DNA of 64,000 nt from Trichinella spiralis (Eukaryota; Nematoda; Enoplea; Trichinellida; Trichinellidae): assembly GCA_000181795.3 (NCBI GenBank), contig CM012954.1, positions 12,476,568 through 12,540,567 of the forward strand, in the 5' to 3' direction. Shown one piece after another: positions 54,401 to 64,000 of this stretch; positions within the stretch are counted from its first letter, which is position 1; each line of letters begins with the position of its first letter. A program made the translations under genes and the position numbers. The notes below the pieces were generated by a model. The model was not told where the DNA came from, did not search any database, and saw only the letters and a program-made list of their open reading frames with translations.

Positions 54401-55179
54401 CTTGTATTCATTGGTCAGGGCGTCAATGACCATTTCTGCAGAGGAATATTTTCTTTGCAGTTTCATCAACTCTTCCATTGGAAACACGCTCTTGCAATTC
54501 TTCAACACGCTAACATCCACATCCCTGGTCAGCGACCGTGTCTTCGGTGTCGAAGACGTTGCATGATCAACAAAATGATTGTCATCTTCCAATGCGGCTT
54601 CCAAAGCGCTCAATTCGGCCGGCAAGAACTTCTCCAAAGTGCTGTTTCTCGAATTGCCGGCGCTCGAACACAACCGGCTAACAGAATTTTGGAGCTGATG
54701 CATACCATTGTCATGTGACGACTGACTAGATCGAGATCGTTTCAACGTAACCTGAGATGATGCACAATTCTCGCTGGATCCTTTGGTGCTCAACGTGTCC
54801 TGCGCAACAGATGTACTTGCGGAGCCGTTGTCCGCTTGTAGCAGTAATTTTTGCCCCCATGTAAGCCCCAAAGATTTTCGCTCTTCGTGTACATACAACT
54901 CGCGAGCGGAATTCAACAATGACAAACGCAATTCCGCAAAATCACGCTCTATTTCCTCTGAATCTGGAAATGCAAACTAAAAAGTTTAAATAAACAATTC
55001 AAACACTTCCCCCAAGCATCAGAACAACTCACGTTGGATATCGTCAACATCACATCCTTCTGTACACCAGGATCGACAGCGTCGGTAATACGGGATGTGG
55101 GCGAATTGCTAATATTCTCATCATCCTCTGCGTCGAAATACTCGTCGTCGTCGTCGTCGTCACTCGATTCACGAGACAT
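51496..55179 (-). CDS. WDR44: WD-repeat protein 44 (Rab11 effector) orthologue
   Basis: Fourteen exons: 55179-55033, 54976-54290, 54231-54124, 53962-53838, 53756-53587, 53492-53437, 53370-53290, 53216-53072, 52990-52779, 52698-52576, 52515-52231, 52168-52053, 51958-51828, 51743-51496; about 877 residues. The vertebrate protein binds active Rab11 and links endosomal tubules to the ER. The start ATG begins an acidic run and an E-Y-F-D-A-E-D motif at residues 13-19, resembling the FFAT-like VAP-binding motif of vertebrate WDR44. A long low-complexity Ser-rich N-terminal half follows, with a P-P-V-R-P-P-R-R-R-K element. The WD propeller starts after H-H-K-G-P-F-Y-F-D-Q-L-K-L-V-Q-D-L-S-G. It includes A-T-A-G-Q-D-N-V-I-R-I-W, L-S-S-S-M-D-R-T-V-R-L-W-H-V-S-R, S-G-S-L-D-G-K-I-R-L-W, G-T-Y-D-G-R-C-L-I-Y and S-G-S-E-D-S-M-V-Y-L-W. 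The propeller is far better conserved than the N-terminus, where exon choice is less certain. Confidence 0.93.
55141..55160 (-). repeat. trinucleotide run coding Asp repeat in WDR44
   Basis: Six to seven GAC units (minus strand) encoding the Asp run just before the E-Y-F-D-A motif of WDR44. Confidence 0.85.
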
Positions 55180-56098
55180 GCAATTCAAAACAAGCTGTTC
55201 CAGTCGGCCAGTGTAAGCGGATGTCAATCAATGAAAACACGAACAAACAACAACGATCAATTTTACATCTACGGCCAACATGAAATTCACACCGCTTTTC
55301 TGCTTTCAATACCCATATTAACGCACTACAAATTGTAAAACAGTATAATTTACATCGAAAGAAGTATAGAATGAAAAAAATGAAACCAAAACCAACTACA
55401 TAACAGGAATTCAAAAAATAAAACCCAAACATAACTCTAGAAAAATAAAAAAACATCAAAACTTAAAAATGGATAAAATGAAATATAAACGTTAGTAATT
55501 TAAGCAAACATTTAACAACTAAGCGTTGTAAAGCTGAATTACAGATACAGACACGTTTAAAATCTTACTGGCAAATTGCGAAGGATCAATTTCGTCGATT
55601 TAATTATAAAGTTCGTTTAATAAAGAAAACAAAACTAACAGACAACGTAACGATAACAACCAAGAAAAACAAAATACAGATTAAAAGAATGTCTTTACTA
55701 CAGTAATGCTTATGTTAATCAAGTATAACAGATTACTTTACAACAAACAGTACATGAAATTTTCCTGAAAAAAATTGGAGTTCCATCATTTTTATAATTT
55801 ATTTTTAATAATGCCTTTTTAACTGTAAATTTAAACTAAAGACATTCTGTTAATTTTGTGATATAATTAGTACCTGTAGATCAAAATTGTCACATGGTAA
55901 CAGCATAGTGGTTTATTATCTATAGTTAAAAATAGTTTCTTTGGCTCTTTGTAAAAATTTTTTGTAAAGAAATCGATAGCTGAATGTCTTCAATTAAAAG
56001 GCACCTTCCATAATTGTATTATGTATGGAAACGAACATTTCAGCGTGTTCAAACTGTTCCATTAGAACTGAAAGGTTATTGTGATGATCCATTATCGA

Positions 56099-56133
<35 letters not shown>

Positions 56134-56592
56134 ATGTCCATCATCGATGCAACTATTGCGGAACATGGTGCAGTTTTCAACCATATGAGTATAGGATGGC
56201 TTTTGCAGAACCAATAATTCCAATGGAATCCAAAGTGAGGTAGCTTATATCCGAGACAGCATATGGAAGTCTGATTTACATCAAGAGTACTTTATTCCCT
56301 GGACTGACATTCGTTAATATAGTCATGTCGAAAGCTAATGCAAAGCATGACAAAAGCTTCATTGAAACAATGTATACGATTACAGAAAGGTGAATTTGAA
56401 CTTTTATTCTTTGTAGTTAGCGTTCTGTTTGGAAAAAGTAAAAAAAGAAATACTGTTCACAGAACGAAACAATTAATAGTTATTTTTATTAAATTCAACT
56501 CACAGTAGGTAAAATTAAATTTAAATGAAAATCAGCGTAACAAAATAAATTATGAATGCAAAGTATAACAATGCACAACGTAGATGGAACAA
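55180..56592. other. gap with a (GAT)n run and an open frame of unknown meaning
   Basis: 5' flank of WDR44 and 3' flank of the VRK gene. On the plus strand a frame at about 56014-56217, following an ACATTTCAG acceptor-like site, reads V-Q-T-V-P-L-E-L-K-G-Y-C, then ten Asp from a (GAT)n run, and ends soon after. A second frame read over the same end gives a plausible peptide ending before GTAGCT. No family matched; probably a decayed fragment or chance. Confidence 0.4.
56101..56133. repeat. (GAT)n microsatellite
   Basis: About ten GAT units; they would code poly-Asp on the plus strand. Confidence 0.9.
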
Positions 56593-58118
56593 TCACTGAC
56601 GACGACGAGGTATTGCATTTGAACGGCTAATAGTAACATATTTGTCAACGACAGACTGCGCAACACTCTTCCTTCGAATTAAACTTTGTGCCAAAGATTT
56701 TGTTCGAAAGTTCGCCAAACCTGGGATGATTCCCAAATGAGCAAAACGATCAGAACGTCGATTTTCCGCTTGTTGATTTTCACTGTCTCTGGCTTGCTTC
56801 TGTTTCGACTTATTTGCATTTGTCTTCGACGATGATGCGCATTTTCTCTTCAATTCTGTAGCCCGACAAGTGCGCATTGCTTTGGACGGACCAGGATTTT
56901 GAGCTGGACTGTCTGTCGACTTGTTCGATGAAGATCTCAATTTTTTGGTTGAGTTGTTATTGTCAGCTTTTGGAGTAATTTCTACAGTTTTAAATAAATT
57001 GCGCAGAAAAGTGTAATCTGGAAGTGAACCGTAGTCCAAGTCATAAGTGTAAGCAAAGAATTTCTTCAAAATTGGTACGCAATTGCTTAGCTGACCAGTT
57101 TCCATAAATTTCAGACTTTCATTTTCCAAGTTTTCTTTGAAAATTTCCTTTTTTTTCATCACATCAATATCATTAGTAGAAGACAACCAAGGCAAATCCC
57201 CGTTTAACCAAAACAGTATATTGTACCCTAAAATTTCCAAATCACTCCGAAAAGATGGTGTCGCTCCGTAATGCGCGTCCAAGCTTGTATATTCGCGAGT
57301 TCCCTGATGAGCTTTCTTTGGATCTAACTTCAACGCGGCTCCCAGTGTCACACGATACACGAGACCAAAATCAATTAGGTACGACTGCCATATTTTCACT
57401 TCTTTCTTATAATCTACAGGCTCAAGCTGTTCAAGAACCATATTGTCCCCTTTCAGATCGGCATAAGCGTATCCTTGATTATGCAAATACTCATATATGT
57501 TCAAGCAATTGACAGCAAGACGAGCAACTGAAGATATTGAAAATTTTCCACCAAGTTTCATTCTTACATATTCTAAATTTGGACCAAATTGAGGAATAAC
57601 TAAAAAACGATAATCATTCCCTGCGTTGCAATGAGTACCAAAGCCGAGAAGAGGAGGTAGACCAAGAAAATCCAACCCTAAATGATGTATTATTTGAATA
57701 ATTCAATTTATCACACTCATACCATGCTGATTTTTCCACTCCGACAATTTATCCAAACTCGCAGCTCGCTGGTAATAATGCATTTCAGTATAAAGAGGAC
57801 CGTTTGTAGCAAATTCAATCTTTGCCACAGCCTTGCATTTATCATCAACCTGAACGTTGCGCAATAAAATTGGTTTTATTTAAAATAAACAACACAAACT
57901 TTTTCAACGAAATGAATTCGTCCGAAACCACCAGAAGCAAAATGTTTGCCAAGCAGCCACTTCTGCTTCTTCGCATCGGTTAAAATTTCTGCGTCTGGTA
58001 AAACGGGAGCTAGTGAATAAACTTTCTTCTTCCTTTGGACTGCCTTTTTCTTGTCATTCACAGCTTCATTTTTAGACACTGTCGCACGTTTTGCAGCTAC
58101 CGCCCGTTTAGGTGGCAT
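56593..58118 (-). CDS. VRK1: VRK-family Ser/Thr kinase
   Basis: Three exons: 58118-57900, 57849-57723, 57677-56593; 476 residues. VRK kinases are nuclear kinases of the CK1 branch that phosphorylate BAF/BANF1 and histones to control nuclear envelope assembly. Recognition: E-I-L-T-D-A-K-K-Q-K-W before the ATP loop; the lysine block K-A-V-A-K-I-E-F; G-P-L-Y-T-E-M-H-Y-Y-Q-R-A-A; the catalytic loop Y-A-D-L-K-G-D-N; L-I-D-F-G-L-V-Y-R; and G-T-R-E-Y-T-S-L-D-A-H-Y-G with S-D-L-E-I-L-G-Y, all VRK hallmarks. The Gly loop reads A-S-G-G-F-G instead of G-x-G-G-F-G, and the catalytic loop begins Y-A-D rather than H-G-D, but Lys, both Asp and Asn are present, so it is probably active. The C-terminal ~130 residues are basic and Ser-rich, fitting a nuclear tail. 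The N-terminus is also Lys/Arg-rich. Confidence 0.92.
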
Positions 58119-60957
58119 GATTTTTACAACAGAAATAACAACCGCTCGATCCCGGTACAGTATATTTCGAACAACGTTTTGATTTGCAGGTTCAACTTGG
58201 ACTGTTTACACAGTTATTTAAAATAACATTTTTTCAAAAATAATTTCAATAGTAAATTCAAATAATATAAAAGTTTAAAATTCATAAATTTACATAAATT
58301 TTTGTAACAAAGAGTAATAATAAATATTTAATTTTTCTTGACTTTTTCAGGTTTAGAAAAATAATTTTGAATATGAAAAAAATAATTTCTGCCGCACGTA
58401 GAAAGAATTGTTGTATAAATCAAGCTGAATTTCAATTCACTTAAATATCAGTATAGCTGATGGAATGTCTGTTCAATGCATATTGAAATGATCAACTGCT
58501 CGATAAACTTGCTCGTCAAATATACTGACTGCACATAGGCTGACTGCTATTTTCGAAGAATATGTTCGGATTCATCATATTTCATAATTTTATTTTATTC
58601 ATTCAAAAATTCACCTACAACTTGACATAGCTCCGGCGAACCGACTGACACAGCTCGGCATTTTTGCTTCAAACTGCTTCTACAACGTCACCACCATGTC
58701 TGAGAATGATGCAAATCAGACGAAGCGTATGAAATGCTTATTTTCAAACTTCCATCATCCAGATGCATACGCTATTCCTTGAACGGGTTAAAATTGAAAT
58801 GCAGCACATCGATTCGCCTTTTTTGTTCTTCTGATCGGTGAATTTGAAGGTAAATGTGATTTGATAGATATTTTTTTCCATATTCTGATTTTTCAATATT
58901 ATTGATAAACTTGGGAAAGGTTATTGATAAATTTGTTTAATTTTGAACGAAATTTTGACCATTTAAAAAATTACATTAAGAAAGAAAATATTTCAATATT
59001 GCAGACAATTATTCAGTTCTTGTAAAGGTTTAAAGTGGAAAATTTGATAGTGTTATTTTAATCGCACATTGAATGTGTCATTTTATCACCGTTGGCATTG
59101 TCGAACCGGTTTCCTTCTTTGGTAGCAATTGAACGCAAAAATTTTGCCGTCTCCTTCTCTATTTGTCAACTGATAAGGTTAATTATTTGAATAACACTCT
59201 TCACCTAGTAAAAATGGGATCGAAAATTTATTCGATTTTTTCCATTCCACATTGATTAAATTATTATTTATTATTTATTTATTAAATATACTTTATTTGA
59301 ATAAAATGAAGCAACAATTTTATGGTTAGCATTGGAGGAAGTATAACTTTTTTCAGAAATAGGCGTTTTCCCAGCATATAGTATGCCAACGATTTTGAAC
59401 AATGATTTCAAAAAAAGAAGTGTATTTTAAATTTCTTGAGAATAAAAAAGGAAATTTTATAGAAAATGTAAATGTTGCAAATAGTTTTTTAAAAGTTGAT
59501 TTTTTTGTGATAGCAATTTCCGTTAACGTTGAATATTATTGAAAAATTGTACAAGCCCCAGTGATAATTTCCATTTTTCTTTGTAATTTTCATTCGATGC
59601 AAAATTGTTGTTCAAATCTTCAATTTAACCAAGATACTGAAGCTAATGGACAGATAAGATAACGTACTGGGGTGCTTTTTACTTTATCTAGAATCTCAAC
59701 ATTGCAACAGTCGACATTTTGTCAGAATTCTATCAGCGGTCGGTTAGCTTATTTTTAATTTTATTTTTTTTTAATCAAATAAACATCAGCTTTTATCAAT
59801 ATTGTGCTTTAATTAGTATGAAAATGGAATTGTTTTTCACTTGTCGCACTGCTATGAAATGTCGTGTATTATTATCAAATTCTATTATTAGACCACATTC
59901 TTTCTGTGTATTGATTTTCAGAATTATTTGCACGCTCAATGCCCTATCCCTATATGATACTTAATTCTTATGATAAAATTACTTCTTTCATAATTGACGT
60001 TATTTAACAGAAAAATAATAATAAAATTGCTAATTTTCAACTGAAACAAATATACTCAATTAATTTATTGACAATTCAGCGATCGTCTTTTCAATTACCA
60101 TATTTGGTAGTAGTGAAAATCAGGCGACATTTTCAATAAATGGATTTTTGAATTTTTCGTCATCGAATGTCACATTATCTCTGTTTACTGTAAAAATCGA
60201 TTGAAACGAAAAAAAACATTTTATTTCAATCGTTGCTATTTATCTAGAAAAGTTCACTTGAATTGTGTGTCAATTTAAATTTAATTATAACGAAAATTAT
60301 TTTAAAAAAAGGGAATTTTTGTTACAAACCTGATCAGTTGAATTGAAAATTCAAGTTCCTTCATAACTTACTGTACGTTACGTAAAATTGAATATCGTAC
60401 AGGTAGAATGTAGTGTTAATGAATTCAACATGAACAACACCAGTATACAATTGGGAAAACAACTGAAATATGCAAATATTTGTTGTTTTATTGATACAGT
60501 GGTAAGTTGAAAATTATCATTCGTCAGTCAATTTACAATACAAAATTGTCTTCTACACGATTGCATTTTCCACGTGTGGATTTTGCTGATTTAGCACTTT
60601 TAGTAGAACTTTTTTGATTTTTAAGCTACTCCATGCTTTTCATTTGATTTCAATTAAATTTTTCTCCCATTTTTGAAACGAAAAATAATTTTTCAACTTT
60701 TCGAAATTTCGATTTTTCAACTTTCCACGTTCGAAATTACGCGGCAATTTATTTTCCAATATTAAAACATATTTGATTAAGCATGTTCCACGTCGAAACT
60801 GAATACTTTTTTATGCTCAAGAAATAAAACTTGCGGAACCAGGCACGAATTGCTTTTTTTTTCCCTTTATCTTATTGGCATTTGTTGGAATGGGGCAGTA
60901 TGTTTGCTTTGAAAATTGAAAATTATATTTTTAATAGAGCTTGTTCGACCGTGTGCG

Positions 60958-60984
60958 TCTCTCTCTCTCTCTCTGTGTATGTGT
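60958..60984. repeat. (TC)n(TG)n microsatellite
   Basis: A CT run followed by imperfect TG units. Confidence 0.9.
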
Positions 60985-61454
60985 GTCTAAGCAGCACAGA
61001 TGAATTTTCTTTCATCGATAAATATATCGTGTTTCCGTTTCACAATTGTTAGTTTTTCTTGGAAAATTTTCTTACTTTCATACCATGTTGCACTTATTGC
61101 TTTATTTACGTTGTGAATAATGCGTGTGTTGTTTTTTATTCCTTTATTTTTTTACATTTCAGTTACAGTACTTGTGACTGGCAACATTGTTCCATTAATT
61201 ATTGGAATATGATAATTCAGTTTTCAAATTTCATATATTTATTATGTATTCTATTTGTTTTTTTTTGATTTCATTTTTAGTACTTGTGATATTGTAATAA
61301 GTTGTAAGGAAGGACATGTTGCTGCTGTATTTGTTTGATTTTTCACTTCTGATAGTTGTGCAGATGTAATTGATGATTCATCCATCAACGATATATGCTT
61401 CTTTTTTATGACATGTAATTATGATGGTAATTTTACTGGAAGAGGTCCGAGAGT

Positions 61455-61684
61455 TCAATTTGAAATATTTTTATAGTTTGGTGTTCGAGTGAAAAATTCA
61501 ATAGCTATTCCAGTGCATTCATGATTAACAGGTTTTTCAGATTTTATTTGTAAATGTGGAATTTGTGCGTTGTTTGCTGTCAGTTCCTGATCTTCAACGA
61601 TAATTCCCAGTGCTTCTAGCTGCGCTAGTAACGTTTCTGAGGTTCCAAATTTTCTCATTCTCATCCACCTCATCCCATTCAAAA
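61455..61684 (-). CDS. possible terminal coding exon, unknown product
   Basis: Minus frame of about 75 codons that follows an AACTTACAG acceptor and ends at TGA. The composition looks coding: a helical stretch L-L-A-Q-L-E-A-L-G-I-I-V-E-D-Q, then I-P-H-L-Q-I-K-S-E-K-P-V-N-H, with no low-complexity bias. If real it would be the last exon of a minus-strand gene with other exons to the right, none of which I could identify. No family recognised. Confidence 0.25.
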
Positions 61685-64000
61685 CTGTAAGTTGAACAGT
61701 GAAATTAATTATTCATTCTGTAACAATGAATAAACAACTCTTAAGTTTTCTTTATTGTGAAAAAATTGCTCTTCTCTTGATCATTTTAACCCGGAACTGA
61801 ATATCGTTTATTATGGATGTGTATTTTTCATATTCTTCTCTCACAGGTTTTCATCAATAGATTTTATAAAATTATTTCAAGACAGGTGCATTAAAGTACG
61901 AACAGATAATGATCGACTAAAATTGACATTTAAATTTTATTATTATAATAACAATCATTACTGTTATTGTTATTATTATTTATATGTGTGTGAGTGTCTG
62001 AAATTGGAAATGTGGCATAAATAAAAATGTTGTAACACTTTTCTAGTATTGACAGTTGGGCTGGTATATATGTTGATTTGTTAGTATTAAAGAAGATAAC
62101 CTAATTTTCAAAGAAATTGGGTACTTTCCGGGTAGACGGCAATTTCTCTCCACATCAGAAAATGTGATTTGAACTTTTTGTTTTTGTGAAACGTTCGACA
62201 TCACATATAAATTTGTAAATTCAAAAGAAAAACATGATATATTATTGAAATCTTTTTTTTCAATGTTTATAAAATTTATTCAATTTGAATTACAATTTGT
62301 TTCTGTTCCATTTTAAAATTTAATATAAATTGAATGATGTTATAGATTTGTAGAAAGGAATTACCATATCATAAATAAATAAATAAATATTCAGTATTGA
62401 AAGTTGTTCTCCTGATTAACTTTACCTGTTTCTGAGAAAGAAATATTTGCAATTAATCAAAATGGGCATTGACATTCATTTTGTAATGACATTCTATCTG
62501 AAAATGCTTGTGCAGAAGTTGAGATAAAGTATTTATTGACATACTTGCATTATGAATGGTTTATTATAAAATTGATTAATTTATATATTTTATAATTTTT
62601 GGAAATGAATGTAAGATTTCACGAATATCAATTATTAGGATATATGTTGAATAAGCCTGATTTACGTTGTTGTAATTTTTGTTTAAAAAACTCTATTAGC
62701 ATTGAGTATTTTTTGTTTTCTTTTTTTTTCTTCCTGCAGCTGGCTTTTCATTTCAAAAAATATTCAATGACGATGATAATCAGTTGCGTGTTATTGTTCG
62801 TGTTGTTTTCTTTTGTTATACATTTTAAAATTAAACATTAAAACAAAAATAAAATGATTTTGAATATACAAAATTTGCTGAAATTGTGTTTTCAATATTT
62901 TGAATTTTCTTTCACCGAAAAATGCAGGCTTATTATTATTATTATTATTATACTACTGCTTGAATCAATTGTTCTTTGTCAAAGATGATTAAACGAGCGA
63001 GATATAGGAAGAATTTTGAACATTTCAAACGTCTCTGCACCAATAGAATTATCGGGAAATTATTTTCAAAAATATTTCTATATTATTTCTCACTTGCTGT
63101 CTATAAATGCACGTTTATTTGTAGATATTTTTCGAATGATGAATAATTTTAATAATACGTATGTCAGTGCTTTTTTCAATTGCGTCAGATATATTTGCAA
63201 TTTAGTGTGTGAGTTTCATTAATTTCACAATGCATGTGAATCGAAGAATTGTTTGTCGCATGCTTTTCGTTTGTGTAGAATGGCTAATTTCGGCAAACAG
63301 AAAAAATGAACGGTTCCAGGAAGTTTTCCTGTGGGTCAAAATTGATATCACTTACCGCACAAACAGAAACTTCCGGTTGGGCTTATCTTTATTGTTTTTT
63401 CAAATCTACATCCAACATCGGTAATCTTGGATGTGTTGTATTTTTGCTCTGACATAAGGAATACTTGTATTTTGCACATTGTTGATGCTTATCAGTGACA
63501 AAAGGCTGTCTGCATTAGTTTGCTGTGCATAATATTGTTTCGCGCTGTTGGTGACCACGACTGGCATTGCTTAATAATTGCAGTTGCTCGTTGTGTTTTG
63601 TATTCAGTCAGATTACTTGATTTGGAAGAAATTGTATTTCAATTGGCAAAAATTTTGTCGCATTTCTTGCTTTGCATTTGGCCATTGAAATTTTTGCTCC
63701 ACTTCGATTGGTAAGTGAATTGTGTTTTCCATTTTCGAAGCGTAGAAGAAAGTGATGGCCATATTGTCTTCTCATTATTGAACTTGCGTATTTTGACAAG
63801 TTGATTTTTATCAGTTCAGCAGCTAGCTAACTAACTCTACGAGGCTTAGTGTTGTCGGTGATTTTGCATTTTCATACTTCGCAAACGATAAGCTGCTGTT
63901 CAGAAGAGTACGAATATTTGCCGTTCGCTTCCAAATAACCAATGAACAATGATTTTCAGGCAATTTTCAATACTGTAGTGCCATACTGTACTGGGAACAC

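Larger units (their letters stand above)
58119..64000. other. gene-poor right flank with isolated possible exons
   Basis: AT-rich and T-rich with no coherent gene. Plus-strand candidates: a start-like exon 60430-60501 (ATG, 24 codons, then GTAAGT) and an exon-like stretch from about 63609 to a GTAAGTG donor near 63713. They could be 5' exons of a plus-strand gene whose body lies beyond the window, but no coding chain connects them. A minus-strand candidate exon at 61455-61684 is listed separately. A (TC)n run lies at 60958-60974. Confidence 0.4.

Noticed and set aside
56014-56217. poly-Asp containing frame
   Set aside because: Driven by a (GAT)n microsatellite and started from TTG; flanking peptide unrecognised.

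Overview
This is eukaryotic nuclear DNA from an animal, most likely a nematode. The sequence is AT-rich, and most genes are cut by many short GT-AG introns (often 50-100 bases). The genes are clear metazoan orthologues. Several start codons lie a few bases downstream of an isolated 3' splice site with no upstream coding exon, which is what trans-splicing to a spliced leader would produce. Membership of the Enoplea/Dorylaimia side of the phylum is only a guess. No bacterial, phage, CRISPR or rRNA signal was seen, and no tRNA could be supported.

Layout. Bases 1-15.6 kb are gene-poor and repeat-rich. They begin with a GC-richer edge of degenerate repeats and possible duplicated mini-exons (1-1.7 kb). 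A diverged ~1.06 kb duplication (1.7-3.6 kb) and a 278-bp tandem duplication (3.58-4.1 kb) follow. Next is a large tandem array of ~1.27 kb units (about 6.5-12.2 kb), flanked on both sides by related sequence. Bases 15.6-28 kb hold an intronless CNOT10 (minus), a small predicted secreted protein (plus), and two tandem histidine acid phosphatase genes (plus) with identical intron positions. Bases 28-35 kb are sparse, with one intronless secreted Ig-like/Cys-rich protein (minus).

Bases 35.4-58.1 kb are a dense housekeeping block: long-chain acyl-CoA synthetase ACSL3/4 type (minus), succinyl-CoA ligase beta SUCLA2 (plus), AP-1 sigma (minus), MED21 (plus), pyrroline-5-carboxylate reductase (plus), ATP6AP2 (minus), mitochondrial uS14m (minus), WDR44 (minus) and a VRK-family kinase (minus). 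Bases 58-64 kb show no convincing gene, only isolated possible exons.

The genes serve ordinary cell functions: mRNA decay, transcription, TCA cycle, proline synthesis, lipid activation, endosomal traffic and V-ATPase assembly. The close same-strand run WDR44 > uS14m > ATP6AP2 (gaps of 271 and 161 bases) could be an operon. The least explained material is the 1.27 kb array, the mini-exon cluster at the left edge and the recently duplicated acid phosphatases. All exon models were built by eye from splice signals, reading phase and remembered family sequences; none was tested against RNA or a database.
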